64,000 nucleotides of DNA from Alphaproteobacteria bacterium (GCA_017308135.1 JAFKFM010000009.1:558001-622000), one strand, 5' to 3'; shown: positions 45,442 through 54,599, counted from the stretch's first letter. Notes: generated by a model not told the origin, from the sequence alone. Program-made: numbers and translations.

Positions 45442-46707
45442 TTGTCCCGCATCAAAAACGTGACCGTCACGCCGATCGCCTTCCGCGATCCGCCGCTGCT
45501 CAACGCCGGCGGCCTGCACGAACCCTGGGCCTTGCGCTCCGTCATCGAGATGGTGCTCGACGACGGCACGATCGGCCTGTCGGAAACCTATGGCGACGAT
45601 CCGACGGTAAAACTGCTCGCCGAATGCGGAAACGCGCTGGCCGGGATCGACGTGTTCGACATCAACGCCATGCAAGCGCAGGTGCGCGATACGCTCGCCC
45701 GGCTCTCGCCGCCCACCGCCGATGGTTCGCCGCGTACAGCCCTCGTCACCATGTTGCCGCGCGTGTTCGGCGCGTTGGAGGTCGCGGCGTTCGACGCGAT
45801 GGGCCATGTCGTCGGGCGGCCGGTCTACGATCTGCTCGGCGGCGCTTGCCGGCGCGACGTGCCGTTCAGCGCGTATCTGTTCTACAAATTCGCCGGGCAT
45901 AAGGATTTCGACGACGGCTGGAACGATCCTTGGGGCAACGTGCAAACGCCCGAGGAAATGTTGCGCGAAGCGCGCGAGATGACCGGGCGCTACGGCTTCG
46001 GCTCATTGAAGCTCAAAGCCGGCGTGTTCGATCCGGCGTTGGAGGTCGAAACGTCGAAGGCGCTGCACGCCGCCTTCCCGCAGATGCCGCTGCGCATCGA
46101 TCCCAACGCGGCCTGGACGGTCGAGACGACGCTGAAGCTGCTGCCGCAGCTCGAAGGCATTCTCGAATATCTCGAAGATCCCACGCCGACGATTTCGGGC
46201 ATGGCTTCGGTGCAGAACAAGACGAAGCTGCCGCTCGCGACCAATATGTGCACGGTCGCGTTCGAGCATATGCCCGAGACGATCGCCAAGGGGGCGGTGA
46301 AGGTCATCCTCGCCGACCATCATTTCTGGGGCGGCTTGCGCGCGACGGTCGAACTCGCGGCGATGTGCCGGACCTGGGATATCGGCCTGTCGATGCATTC
46401 GAACTCGCATCTGGGCATCAGCCTGACGGCGATGGCGCATCTGGCCGCCGCCACGCCCAATCTTTCCTACGCGTGCGACACGCATTACCCGTGGGCGAAT
46501 GACGACGTGATCGAAGGCGGCTTGATCCAGTTCCATGACGGCTGCGTGCGCGTCACCGACAAGCCGGGCTTCGGCGTGACGCTCGATCGCGGCGCACTCG
46601 CGCGGATGCACGAGAATTGGAAGAAATGCGGCCTGCGCAAGCGCGACGACGTGACCGAGATGCGCAAATACTGGCCCGACTGGAACCCCAAACGCCCGCG
46701 CTGGTAG
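45442..46707 (+). CDS. Glucarate-dehydratase-like enolase-superfamily protein (421 aa)
   Basis: Acid-sugar dehydratase of the GlucD subgroup. The KxK pair is in FGSLKLKAGVFDP; metal ligands are in RIDPNAAW, EYLEDPTP and TNMCTVAF; the His-Asp dyad region is ADHHFWGG and SMHSNSHLGIS. Substrate is unknown; no sugar-acid transporter is adjacent. TTG 45442 is chosen because GAGGAAA sits at the right distance and relatives start SRIKNV; ATG 45415 would add nine residues. The last codons (RPRW, stop) form part of a 19-bp direct repeat found again at 47501. Confidence 0.85.
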   Translation: MSRIKNVTVTPIAFRDPPLLNAGGLHEPWALRSVIEMVLDDGTIGLSETYGDDPTVKLLAECGNALAGIDVFDINAMQAQVRDTLARLSPPTADGSPRTALVTMLPRVFGALEVAAFDAMGHVVGRPVYDLLGGACRRDVPFSAYLFYKFAGHKDFDDGWNDPWGNVQTPEEMLREAREMTGRYGFGSLKLKAGVFDPALEVETSKALHAAFPQMPLRIDPNAAWTVETTLKLLPQLEGILEYLEDPTPTISGMASVQNKTKLPLATNMCTVAFEHMPETIAKGAVKVILADHHFWGGLRATVELAAMCRTWDIGLSMHSNSHLGISLTAMAHLAAATPNLSYACDTHYPWANDDVIEGGLIQFHDGCVRVTDKPGFGVTLDRGALARMHENWKKCGLRKRDDVTEMRKYWPDWNPKRPRW

Positions 46708-46709
46708 GC
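46691..46709 (+). repeat. 19-bp direct repeat, left copy
   Basis: AACGCCCGCGCTGGTAGGC spans the last codons and the stop of the glucarate-dehydratase-like gene. An exact second copy lies at 47501-47519, in the same orientation and phase. The two copies bracket exactly the toxin-antitoxin pair. Confidence 0.85.
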
Positions 46710-46730
46710 CACGCATCCACGGGCTCGCCA

Positions 46731-46759
46731 TTGTCAGATCTGGCCCTTAGTGCTATAGC
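46731..46759 (+). promoter_or_regulatory. Sigma-70-type promoter of the toxin-antitoxin operon
   Basis: TTGTCA (-35) and TATAGC (-10) are separated by exactly 17 bases, about 30 bases upstream of the toxin ATG. This is the clearest consensus-like promoter in the window and lies in an AT-rich patch unlike the surroundings. Confidence 0.65.
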
Positions 46760-46772
46760 TCTAGGTGCTATA
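46752..46772. promoter_or_regulatory. Putative antitoxin operator overlapping the -10
   Basis: TATAGC-N7-GCTATA forms an inverted repeat from 46754 to 46772; its left half sits within the 8-bp palindrome GCTATAGC at 46752-46759. The -10 hexamer is one half-site, so bound antitoxin would block RNA polymerase, as expected for an autoregulated HigA-type system. Confidence 0.55.
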
Positions 46773-46791
46773 TCGTCGAAAGCGGCCTGGG

Positions 46792-47169
46792 ATGCGTGTC
46801 TTTAAGACAAAGCCATTTTCCCGCTTTGCGAATGCCGAGGACATCGCCGATTCCGATCTTTGCGAGGTCGTGAAGCGCGCGGAAGCGGGAACTATCGACG
46901 CCGATCTCGGCGGCGGGGTCATCAAGCAGCGGATCGCGCGTGCGGGTCAGGGCAAATCGGGCGGCTTTCGAAGCATCATCTTGTATCGTCGCGGCGACAA
47001 GGCGTTCTTCGTTCACGGATTTGCCAAGAAGGACAAAGACAACATCGACTCGAAAGAGCTGAGAGCAATTCGTAATTTGGCCGATATCATGCTCGCCATG
47101 TCCGATGAACAGATCAAAGCCGCGCTAAAGAACCGAACAATCACCGAGGTAAAGTGCCGTGAAGCGTAG
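46792..47169 (+). CDS. RelE/HigB-like toxin of type II TA system (125 aa)
   Basis: RelE-superfamily mRNA interferase of the longer HigB-2-like type encoded before its antitoxin: MRVFKTKPFSRFANAEDI, VVKRAEAGTIDADLGGGVIK, RIARAGQGKSGGFRSIILYR, KAFFVHGFAKKDKDNI. Basic residues in the RSIILYRRGDK segment fit an RNA-cleaving site. ATG 46792 follows the promoter. It overlaps the antitoxin start by 11 bases. Confidence 0.88.
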   Translation: MRVFKTKPFSRFANAEDIADSDLCEVVKRAEAGTIDADLGGGVIKQRIARAGQGKSGGFRSIILYRRGDKAFFVHGFAKKDKDNIDSKELRAIRNLADIMLAMSDEQIKAALKNRTITEVKCREA

Positions 47170-47476
47170 CTATCGAAGCAATACCATGGCGAGCGTTCAT
47201 GAAACCGCGCTCGGCCTCGCGGACGCCGGAATCGTCGACAAGCGGACGATGGCGGCCTTCGACGAATTGTGCCTGACGCCGGTCAAGGAATTGTCGCCGA
47301 CCCAGATTCGCCGTATCCGTACGCGAGAACACGCGAGCCAGGCGGTGTTCGCGCGTTACCTCAACGTCACGACCGGTCTCGTCAGCAAGTGGGAACGCGG
47401 CGAGAAGCGGCCGGCCGGTCCGTCGCTGAAACTGCTGACATTGGTCGCCAAGAAAGGCCTCTCGGCGGTCGCTTGA
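47159..47476 (+). CDS. HigA-like helix-turn-helix antitoxin (105 aa)
   Basis: Xre-type HTH protein: SPTQIRRIRTREHASQAVFA, RYLNVTTGLVSKWERGEKRP, SLKLLTLVAKKGL. GTG start at 47159, with GAGG nine bases upstream, overlaps the toxin end. It should neutralise the toxin and repress the operon through the palindrome at the -10. Confidence 0.88.
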   Translation: MKRSYRSNTMASVHETALGLADAGIVDKRTMAAFDELCLTPVKELSPTQIRRIRTREHASQAVFARYLNVTTGLVSKWERGEKRPAGPSLKLLTLVAKKGLSAVA

Positions 47477-47500
47477 ATCCGGCTGCGCTTGGCCGCCTGG

Positions 47501-47519
47501 AACGCCCGCGCTGGTAGGC
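47501..47519 (+). repeat. 19-bp direct repeat, right copy
   Basis: Exact second copy of the 46691-46709 sequence, 24 bases after the antitoxin stop. Read in the same frame it again encodes RPRW and a stop, so it looks like the displaced end of the upstream gene or of a homologue. Confidence 0.85.
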
Positions 47520-47606
47520 GGTGGTGGCCGCGGCCGCGCACCATTATTCGATTTAAATATTATATCGATTTCCCTAAGGTTATCCGGAACGGATTCGGGG
47601 GATCGA

Positions 47607-49664
47607 ATGCGGAAAGCGTTGATCGGCGGAGTCACACTCGTTATTGCCGCCATTGCGGCCTATCTTGGGGTCTCGCATTTCATCGGCGGATTGGTATCGA
47701 CCCAGGTCGCACTGTACGAACGGCGATTGCTGGAAATCGACGGCGTGTCGGTCACGCGTTTCGCCTACGACAAGCGGCTTTTCGACGGCGAACTGATCTA
47801 CGACATCGCATGGCGCCCGTCGCGCGAGCACCCGTTGCGCGCCGCATTCGACGAGATCGCGAAGAAGGAAGGCTTTAAGGAGATCCGCCTCGCCGGACGC
47901 ATCCCCGTTCGCCATGGCCCGTGGGTCGGGAAATTCGCCGCCGCGCGCATCGACTTCAAGAAGCCTCTGCCGGACGAGGAACGGAAGTATTTTCCGAAAT
48001 ATCCCGGCCAAGCGCCCTGGCTGACGGTCGACGCGATCGTCGAATGGACGGGCGAGGTCGGCGCGGCGTTCCGGTTCGTCGACTATGACGGCCGGATCGG
48101 CGAACTCGACGACGCGGACGAGCCCGTCGCCGCCATCGAAGGCTATCGCGGCTTTGTGTGGATCGCCGGCGACGCGGCGCGCGCCACGCTCGAAACGACG
48201 CTTTCCCGCCTTCAAGCCGGCGCCTTGCCCGGTTTCGGGGAGATTCGCGACGCGAAGCTGAAAGGTACGATCGACATCGCGAATGGTCAGCGCCTGACCG
48301 GCGCGCTGGAGATCGGCGCGCTTAAGGTCGAGGCGAAGACGCCGAGTTCGGGAACCGTCACGGCAGGCCCCTACCGCCTGACGTTCGATGCGAAGCAGGA
48401 ATGGCCCTTCATCTGGACCGGCGACTTCGCATCGGAATTGAAGGGCTTGACCTTCAACCTCTCGGATTTGCGCGCCGACAAGCTTCAAGAGTTGCGGGCC
48501 ACGTTGGCGGCCTTCGATCTTCGTTCGACCACGACCCGCAAAGGCGAAAAGGTCGATACGACCACCGCCATCACGATCGGCCCCGCCACCATCGCCGACA
48601 TCGCGCTGCCCGCTTTGGCACTCGACGTCTCGCTGCGCGATCTGGACGGCGAGGCGTTCAACGCCTGGATCGGAACGCTCGATTCCGTCGTCGCCACGCT
48701 CGGCAAACCGGATCCGGCGGCGATCGAGCGGTTGACCCAACTGAGTGCGCGATTGGTGGCCGCGGGTCCGCAATTCGCGGTCGACCGGCTGTCGCTCTCC
48801 GTACGAGCGCCCGACGATCTGAAGCTGACAATGCAAGCCCGGCCGGCGGCCGGTGTCGTGTTGCCCAAGGATCGTTTCGCGCCGTTGTTCGAATGGCTGG
48901 AGGCGCGTCTCGCCTTCACCGCCAGCCTCGATGCGATGGAAGCGTTGCTCGTCGCGGCGGCGCGGCTCGAAACGGCATTCGACAAAAATCGCAGCTTTGG
49001 CACCGCCGAGGAACGGGCGGCCCGCGAACGCTTCGCCCGGGCGAAGGCGGTGTTGGCGCAAACGCCGCTCGTCGCGATCGAAGGCGACATTCTGCGCATC
49101 GAAGCGGGCCTCACGCGCGGCCAGTTCGGTCTCAACGGCCGGCCGGGCGATCTGTTGCAAACTTTTGCCCTCGGCGCGATGGCGGCTGACGGGCTGAAAC
49201 AAGCGATGTGGCCGACCGCCGCAGCGCGGCGCGAAGTCCCCAACCCTCAAGGCGCTCCGACCGCAAGGCGCGCCTTCACCCAGGCAAATCTTTCGGCCGG
49301 GGCGCCTTTTCTGCAATTGGTGCAAGCCGGCGGTGACGATCTCATGGACGGTCGATTGGGGCCGGATTGCACGGGTCATATCGACGCGGCGCGCCCGACT
49401 CTATCGGTCGATTATGCCGCAGGTGGCGAAGAGTTCTTCATTCACGCATCGACGTCGTCGGGCGCCGACATCGGCTTGATCGTCCGCACGCCCGGCGGGG
49501 CTTGGCTCTGCAACGACGACGCGCCGGGCCGCGATTTCGACCCTTTGGTGCGGATCGCGCGACCTTTGCCGGGGCGCTATCTCGTATGGGTCGCGACGAT
49601 CGAGCCCGCGCACACCGAAGCGCTCGTGCGGATCACGCCGACCGATCCGGGACGGCGGCGTTGA
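47607..49664 (+). CDS. DUF945/YdgA-like membrane-anchored protein with extra C-terminal domain (685 aa)
   Basis: An N-terminal membrane anchor (LIGGVTLVIAAIAAYLGV) is followed by a long periplasmic region whose start (YERRLLEIDGVSVTRFAYDKRLFDGELIY) recalls the DUF945/YdgA family. From about residue 575 there is a beta-rich domain (FLQLVQAGGDDLMDGRLGP, GEEFFIHASTSSGADIGLI, RYLVWVATIEP) resembling pre-peptidase C-terminal sandwich domains and not usual for DUF945. Function is unknown. An AT-rich patch upstream (47548-47575) may hold its promoter. It stands alone. Confidence 0.7.
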   Translation: MRKALIGGVTLVIAAIAAYLGVSHFIGGLVSTQVALYERRLLEIDGVSVTRFAYDKRLFDGELIYDIAWRPSREHPLRAAFDEIAKKEGFKEIRLAGRIPVRHGPWVGKFAAARIDFKKPLPDEERKYFPKYPGQAPWLTVDAIVEWTGEVGAAFRFVDYDGRIGELDDADEPVAAIEGYRGFVWIAGDAARATLETTLSRLQAGALPGFGEIRDAKLKGTIDIANGQRLTGALEIGALKVEAKTPSSGTVTAGPYRLTFDAKQEWPFIWTGDFASELKGLTFNLSDLRADKLQELRATLAAFDLRSTTTRKGEKVDTTTAITIGPATIADIALPALALDVSLRDLDGEAFNAWIGTLDSVVATLGKPDPAAIERLTQLSARLVAAGPQFAVDRLSLSVRAPDDLKLTMQARPAAGVVLPKDRFAPLFEWLEARLAFTASLDAMEALLVAAARLETAFDKNRSFGTAEERAARERFARAKAVLAQTPLVAIEGDILRIEAGLTRGQFGLNGRPGDLLQTFALGAMAADGLKQAMWPTAAARREVPNPQGAPTARRAFTQANLSAGAPFLQLVQAGGDDLMDGRLGPDCTGHIDAARPTLSVDYAAGGEEFFIHASTSSGADIGLIVRTPGGAWLCNDDAPGRDFDPLVRIARPLPGRYLVWVATIEPAHTEALVRITPTDPGRRR

Positions 49665-49686
49665 CGGTCGGCGATATAGGAGAGCG

Positions 49687-49761
49687 TGGCTGGGGCGCTA
49701 GGATTCGAACCTAGGAATGCCGGTACCAAAAACCGGTGCCTTACCGCTTGGCGACGCCCCA
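49687..49761 (-). tRNA. tRNA-Gln (anticodon TTG)
   Basis: 75 bases including encoded CCA. Acceptor stem TGGGGCG/CGCCCCA pairs fully. D-arm GCCAAGCGGTAAGGC, anticodon stem CCGGT/ACCGG with loop TTTTGGT, and T-arm CTAGGTTCGAATCCTAG are all canonical. Very close to E. coli tRNA-Gln in layout. Confidence 0.97.
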
Positions 49762-49799
49762 GCAGGCGCGCGACTGTCTAACGCCGGACGCGTCCGCGA

Positions 49800-50759
49800 T
49801 CAAGCCGCTTTCGGCGCCCGGTTTTCCACGTACCAGCGATAGGCCTGGGCCAAGCCGGTTTCGAGGTCGTATTTGGGCTTCCAGCCCAGCGCCATCAGGC
49901 GCGACGGGTCGGTCAGCTTGCGCGGGGCGCCGTTGGGCTTGCTGGTGTCGAATTCCAGTCTGCCCTTGTAGCCCGCCACTTTCGCGACCGTTTCGACGAA
50001 TTCGCGGATCGAGACTTCCTTGCCCGTGCCGACGTTGAACGCGTCCGTGCCCGAATAGCGCTGCATCAGGAACACGCAGGCGTCGGCCAGATCGTCGGCG
50101 TGCAGGAATTCGCGGAGCGGCGTGCCGTCGCCCCACACGGGCACGGTCGGCGCGTTCGTGGTGACCGCGCGATGCACCTTGACGATCGTCGCGGCGGGTA
50201 CATGGCCCATTTCGAGATCGTAATTGTCGTGCGGCCCGTAGAGATTGGTCGGCATGCACGAAATGAAATCGACGCCGTATTGCTTCTTATAGGCCTGACA
50301 CATCTTCAGGCCGGCGATCTTGGCGATCGCGTACCACTCGTTGGTCGGCTCCAAGGGGCCCGTCAACAGCGCGTCCTCGTGCATCGGCTGCGGCGCCAAG
50401 CGCGGATAGATGCAGGTCGAGCCCAAGAACAGCAGCTTTTTGACGCCCGCGAGATAGGACCCGTGGATGACCGCGTTCTGGATCGCGAGATTGTCGTAAA
50501 GGAACTCGGCCGGGCGCGAGTTGTTGGCGTGGATGCCGCCCACGCGCGCCGCCGCCAGGAACACCGCGTCGGGCTTGTTGGCGGCGAGCCAGGCATGGAC
50601 CTTGGCCTGATCGCCAAGATCGAGTTCGCGCTTGTCGACCGTCAGGATCGTGCAGTTTTCCCGCGCGAGGCGGCGCGCGATCGCCGAACCGACCATGCCC
50701 TTATGGCCGGCGACGAAGACCTTTTTGCCGGAAAGATCGAACTCAGCCGCTGCGGTCAT
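49800..50759 (-). CDS. fcl: GDP-L-fucose synthase (319 aa)
   Basis: Epimerase-reductase that turns GDP-4-keto-6-deoxy-mannose into GDP-L-fucose. Present are [52 protein letters not shown], the YAIAK active site in [15 protein letters not shown], and [13 protein letters not shown]. Overlaps gmd by 17 bases; the pair makes GDP-fucose for a surface glycan. Confidence 0.95.
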   Translation of the reverse strand: MTAAAEFDLSGKKVFVAGHKGMVGSAIARRLARENCTILTVDKRELDLGDQAKVHAWLAANKPDAVFLAAARVGGIHANNSRPAEFLYDNLAIQNAVIHGSYLAGVKKLLFLGSTCIYPRLAPQPMHEDALLTGPLEPTNEWYAIAKIAGLKMCQAYKKQYGVDFISCMPTNLYGPHDNYDLEMGHVPAATIVKVHRAVTTNAPTVPVWGDGTPLREFLHADDLADACVFLMQRYSGTDAFNVGTGKEVSIREFVETVAKVAGYKGRLEFDTSKPNGAPRKLTDPSRLMALGWKPKYDLETGLAQAYRWYVENRAPKAA

Positions 50760-51813
50760 TGCGGTGGCGCTCCCGCTCGACGATTTTGAGATCGGACGCG
50801 ACCATTTCCTGCACCAGCTGCGGGAAGGTCGTCTTGTGCTTCCAGCCGAGCTTAGTGTGCGCCTTGGTCGGATCGCCGAGCAGGAAATCGACTTCCGTCG
50901 GGCGGAAATAGCGCGGATCGATTTCGACCAGAACCTCGCCGGTCTTGGCGTCCAGCCCCTTTTCGTCGACGCCCTTGCCCTTCCATTCGATCGGGCGGCC
51001 GATCTCGTTGAAGGCGAGTTCGACGAACAGGCGCACGGTCTGCGTTTCGCCGGTCGCGAGCACGTAATCGTCGGGCGTGTCCTGCTGCAGCATCAGCCAC
51101 ATGCCTTCGACGTAATCGCGGGCATGGCCCCAATCGCGCGAGGAATCGATATTGCCGAGATAGAGCTTCTTTTGCAGGCCGAGCTTGATCGCCGCCACCG
51201 CGCGCGTGATCTTGCGCGTCACGAACGTCTCGCCGCGCGTCGGGCCTTCGTGGTTGAACAGAATGCCGTTCGACGCGTGCATGCCATAGGCTTCGCGGTA
51301 GTTCACCGTGATCCAATAGCCGTAGAGCTTGGCGACCGCATAAGGGCTGCGCGGATAGAAGGGCGTCGTCTCGCGCTGCGGGCGCTCCTGCACCAGGCCG
51401 TAAAGCTCGGATGTCGACGCCTGATAGAAGCGCGACTTTTTCTCCATGCCCAGAATGCGGATCGCTTCGAGCAGGCGCAGCGTGCCGATCCCGTCGGCGT
51501 TCGCCGTGTACTCGGGCGATTCGAAGCTGACGGCGACATGGCTTTGCGCCGCGAGATTGTAGATCTCGTCGGGCTGCGTTTGCTGCACCAGGCGGATGAG
51601 GTTCGTCGAATCGGTCAGATCGCCGTGATGCATGAAGAAGCGCACGCCATGCTCGTGCCGGTCGGCGTAAAGGTGATCGACGCGCCCCGTGTTGAACGAG
51701 GACGACCGGCGCTTCACGCCGTGGACGATGTAACCCTTTTGGAGCAGCAACTCGGCGAGATAGGCGCCGTCTTGGCCGGTGACACCGGTGATCAGCGCGA
51801 CTTTCTGGGACAT
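50743..51813 (-). CDS. gmd: GDP-mannose 4,6-dehydratase (356 aa)
   Basis: Makes GDP-4-keto-6-deoxy-D-mannose from GDP-mannose. Present are [19 protein letters not shown], the GDP-mannose motif [29 protein letters not shown] with YxxxK in [12 protein letters not shown], and [19 protein letters not shown]. Full length. No glycosyltransferases are adjacent in the window. Confidence 0.96.
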   Translation of the reverse strand: MSQKVALITGVTGQDGAYLAELLLQKGYIVHGVKRRSSSFNTGRVDHLYADRHEHGVRFFMHHGDLTDSTNLIRLVQQTQPDEIYNLAAQSHVAVSFESPEYTANADGIGTLRLLEAIRILGMEKKSRFYQASTSELYGLVQERPQRETTPFYPRSPYAVAKLYGYWITVNYREAYGMHASNGILFNHEGPTRGETFVTRKITRAVAAIKLGLQKKLYLGNIDSSRDWGHARDYVEGMWLMLQQDTPDDYVLATGETQTVRLFVELAFNEIGRPIEWKGKGVDEKGLDAKTGEVLVEIDPRYFRPTEVDFLLGDPTKAHTKLGWKHKTTFPQLVQEMVASDLKIVERERHRNDRSG

Positions 51814-51895
51814 AGGGCTTTCCGGACCAAAACTCTGGTGAGGGGCGGGGGTTTAGCACCCATTCGGGCCGCCGACAACGGCACGGGGCCCGGGC

Positions 51896-52735
51896 TTATG
51901 CCACCCTGCCCGCTGCGATCCACCAGGCCGAAGGCGCTTGGGCTTTCAAGGCCTTGGCGGCCAGGGCGGCGCTTTCCGGCCGGTCGAACAGGCCAAAGCA
52001 CGTCGCCCCGCTGCCGGACATGCGGGCAAGCCTTACGTCCGGCAGGCCCCGCAGCGCCGCCAGCACGTCGGCGATGGCGGGGACCAGGGCGATCGCCGGG
52101 GCTTCCAGATCGTTCCCGGCGGCGGCGAGGTTGGAGAGGTTCGGCGCGAACTTCCCCCCGACGGAGAACGCACCCGATCGCGCCTTGAACACCGATGGCG
52201 TGGCCAATGCGATGCCCGGATTGACCAGCACGACGCCCCAGCCGGGCAAGGCGCCGGCGGGTTCGACGATCTCGCCGATGCCCGACATCCAGGCCGGCAC
52301 GCCGGCGACGCAGACCTTCACGTCGGCGCCGAGCTTGGCGGGCAGATCGGCGGGAATGGGGGCGGCCCAGAGTTTCGACAACGCCCGCAGCGTGGCCGCC
52401 GCATCGGCAGAGCCGCCGCCGATGCCGCTGGCAACGGGAAGATTCTTGGTGAGGCGCAAAGCGACATCCGCGCGACGCCCCAGGCGTTCGGCGAAAAGAT
52501 GCGCCGCCCGCGCCACGAGATTATCCGCACCCGCCTCGAGCGACGCGGCGAACGGCCCGTCGATATTCAGCGCAAACGACGGCGCAGCTTCGGCCGTCAG
52601 CCGATCGCCGATATCGGCGAAGGCGACGAGCGATTCGAGCAAGTGATAGCCATCCGCGCGCTTGCCCACGACGGCGAGCGACAGATTCAATTTCGCGGGC
52701 GCGAATTCTTGTATGAATGAAGGCGGGGGGTTCAT
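51896..52735 (-). CDS. ispE: 4-diphosphocytidyl-2-C-methyl-D-erythritol kinase (279 aa)
   Basis: GHMP kinase of the MEP isoprenoid pathway. Present are FAPAKLNLSLAVVGKRADGYH, the ATP loop LPVASGIGGGSADAAATL, and the C-terminal MSGSGATCFGLF. Start overlaps the methyltransferase stop as ATGA, so the two are coupled. Confidence 0.95.
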   Translation of the reverse strand: MNPPPSFIQEFAPAKLNLSLAVVGKRADGYHLLESLVAFADIGDRLTAEAAPSFALNIDGPFAASLEAGADNLVARAAHLFAERLGRRADVALRLTKNLPVASGIGGGSADAAATLRALSKLWAAPIPADLPAKLGADVKVCVAGVPAWMSGIGEIVEPAGALPGWGVVLVNPGIALATPSVFKARSGAFSVGGKFAPNLSNLAAAGNDLEAPAIALVPAIADVLAALRGLPDVRLARMSGSGATCFGLFDRPESAALAAKALKAQAPSAWWIAAGRVA

Positions 52736-53475
52736 CGCTGGCGCGGGCTGGGAATCGGGCGCATGCCCTCCGGCACCCAAGACGGCCGGCGGAGCAGCAC
52801 GCGTTTTTTGACCGGCGTGGGCGCGTAGAGCGTCTTGGTCGCTTCGACGATCGCGACACCGGCAAGCGCCGGGAAAAATCGCCGCCCCGCGCCTTCCCAG
52901 GCCTTGGCCGTGCGCAGCCACAGCGATCCACCGAGCGGCGGAATGAACAAGCCCATCCGCGTTTGCTGCGGCACGAACAGGTTCTCGCGCAACAGCCGCG
53001 ACAACTGCCCGGCCGTATAAGGGTGCCCGTGGCCGAAGGGCGTGCGGTCGAGCCGCGCCCAGATGCCGCGCCGGTTGGGCACGACGATCAGCACGCGGCC
53101 GGCGGGCGACAAGACGCGCCAGATCTCGCGCATCAGCACGCGCAAGGACTCGGCGTGTTCCAGCGCATGCACCAGCAAAACGCGATCGATCGACATATCG
53201 GGCAGCGGCAGGCCTTCTTCCTCGACCAAGGCCGTCGCGTTGGGGCCTTCGGGCGGCCAATGCATCACGCCTTGCGGGCCGGGCATCATCGCCAGCACGC
53301 GCGAGGCTTGCGATTTGAACGGACGCAAATATGGCACGGCATAGCCCAGGCCCAGCACCGATTGTCCCGCGACATCGGGCCATACCGCGCGCAAATGCCC
53401 CGCCACATGGCGGCGCGCCACCTGGCCCAAAGGCGAGGCGTAGAAATCGCGCAAATCGACGACGTCGGTCCACAT
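52732..53475 (-). CDS. SAM-dependent methyltransferase (247 aa)
   Basis: Class I methyltransferase. Motif I is degenerate (SVLGLGYAVPYL), followed by MSIDRVLLVHALEH and the family block WRVLSPAGRVLIVVPNRRG, then FGHGHPYTAGQLSRLL. Relatives are common next to gloB or ispE in alphaproteobacteria; substrate is unknown. ATG 53475 is preferred within a longer frame. Confidence 0.85.
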   Translation of the reverse strand: MWTDVVDLRDFYASPLGQVARRHVAGHLRAVWPDVAGQSVLGLGYAVPYLRPFKSQASRVLAMMPGPQGVMHWPPEGPNATALVEEEGLPLPDMSIDRVLLVHALEHAESLRVLMREIWRVLSPAGRVLIVVPNRRGIWARLDRTPFGHGHPYTAGQLSRLLRENLFVPQQTRMGLFIPPLGGSLWLRTAKAWEGAGRRFFPALAGVAIVEATKTLYAPTPVKKRVLLRRPSWVPEGMRPIPSPRQR

Positions 53476-53505
53476 AGCCGCGAGTTTAGCAGAACTGCGC
53501 CCTCG

Positions 53506-53534
53506 TTGAGAGCGGACGCGGATCGCGCTAATTT
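53506..53534 (+). promoter_or_regulatory. Possible promoter of the GST-cupin pair
   Basis: TTGAGA and TAATTT are separated by 17 bases, 31 bases upstream of the GST start. The -10 is a weak match. Confidence 0.35.
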
Positions 53535-53565
53535 CACGCCTTCGAATAACGATAAGGAACCGTCC

Positions 53566-54177
53566 ATGAAGCTCGCCTACAGCACCGCCAGCCCCTATGT
53601 CCGCAAGGTGATGATCGTCGCGATCGAAGCGGGTCTCGATTCGAAGATCGAAAAACTGCCGATGGCGGTGCGCCCCGACCAGCCCAACGCGGCACTCGCC
53701 CCCGACAATCCACTGATGAAAGTGCCCACGCTGGTCACCGATGCGGGCGACAAGCTGTTCGACAGCCGCGTGATCTGCGCCTATCTCGACAGCCTCCATT
53801 CCGGCGCCAAACTGATTCCGGAATCGGGCCCGGCGCGCTGGAAGGTGCTGTGCCTGGAAGCGTTGGGCGACGGCATCACCGATGCGGGCATTCTGGTGCG
53901 CTACGAGCTGGGCTTGCGCCCCAAGGAATTGCATTGGAAGGAATGGATCGACGGCCAGACCAAGAAGGTCCTGCAAGGCCTCGATCAATTGGAGAGCGAT
54001 CCGTCGGTTCTGTCCGGTCCGCTCAATGTCGGCCAGATCGCCGTCGCTTGCGGCCTGGGCTGGATGAAGTTCCGCAACGTGTTCGGCGACGTGCTGGCCA
54101 CGCGCCCGAAACTCGCCACCGCGATCGCCAAGCTCGAGGAACGCCCCTCGTTCAAGGCGACCGTGCCGCAAGGATGA
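53566..54177 (+). CDS. Glutathione S-transferase family protein (203 aa)
   Basis: Thioredoxin-fold N-terminal domain (MKLAYSTASPYVRKVMIVA, the Ser/Tyr-type site; NPLMKVPTLV; FDSRVICAYLDSL) and helical C-terminal domain with GPLNVGQIAVACGLGWM. AAGGA precedes the ATG. Substrate unknown. Stop overlaps the cupin start as ATGA. Confidence 0.9.
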   Translation: MKLAYSTASPYVRKVMIVAIEAGLDSKIEKLPMAVRPDQPNAALAPDNPLMKVPTLVTDAGDKLFDSRVICAYLDSLHSGAKLIPESGPARWKVLCLEALGDGITDAGILVRYELGLRPKELHWKEWIDGQTKKVLQGLDQLESDPSVLSGPLNVGQIAVACGLGWMKFRNVFGDVLATRPKLATAIAKLEERPSFKATVPQG

Positions 54178-54599
54178 TCACGGCCGACGACATCGTCGCG
54201 AAACTCGGCCTCGCCCCCCATCCGGAGGGCGGGGCCTATCGCGAAACGTTCCGGCATGCGGCCCCGGACGGCACGCGCGGGGCCATGACCGCGATCTACT
54301 ACCTGTTGCGCGACGGCGAGGTGTCGCATTGGCATCGCGTCGACGCGGCGGAAATTTGGCACTACTACGCCGGCGCGCCGCTGGAACTCGCTCTCTCGGC
54401 CGACGGCAAAACGCGCACGACGCAGATCCTCGGGCCCGCACTCGACAAGGGCGAGGCGCCGCAGCTTCTCGTACCCGACTCGCATTGGCAAAGCGCGCGC
54501 AGCCTGGGGGCGTGGACTCTGGTCGGGTGCACCGTGGGCCCCGCCTTCGAATTCGCGGGCTTCGAAATGGCCCCGCCGGGCTGGGCGCCTAGCGTTTGA
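54174..54599 (+). CDS. DUF985-type cupin protein (141 aa)
   Basis: Cupin of the DUF985 family: LAPHPEGGAYRETFR, TAIYYLLRDGEVSHWHRVDAAE-like block with metal-type His, EIWHYYAGAPLEL, and SLGAWTLVGCTVGPAFEFAG. Function unknown. Coupled to the GST gene. Overlaps the convergent EamA gene by 11 bases. Confidence 0.9.
   Translation: MITADDIVAKLGLAPHPEGGAYRETFRHAAPDGTRGAMTAIYYLLRDGEVSHWHRVDAAEIWHYYAGAPLELALSADGKTRTTQILGPALDKGEAPQLLVPDSHWQSARSLGAWTLVGCTVGPAFEFAGFEMAPPGWAPSV

Noticed and set aside
38863..46707. A sugar-acid or sulfosugar catabolic gene cluster (eda, kinase, GntR regulator, glucarate-dehydratase-like)
   Set aside because: The genes are on different strands, separated by unrelated genes, and no transporter or other pathway enzyme is present, so a cluster is not supported.
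49687..49761. tRNA-Gln as an integration site for a mobile element
   Set aside because: No integrase or repeated tRNA end is seen on either side, and the flanking genes are ordinary.
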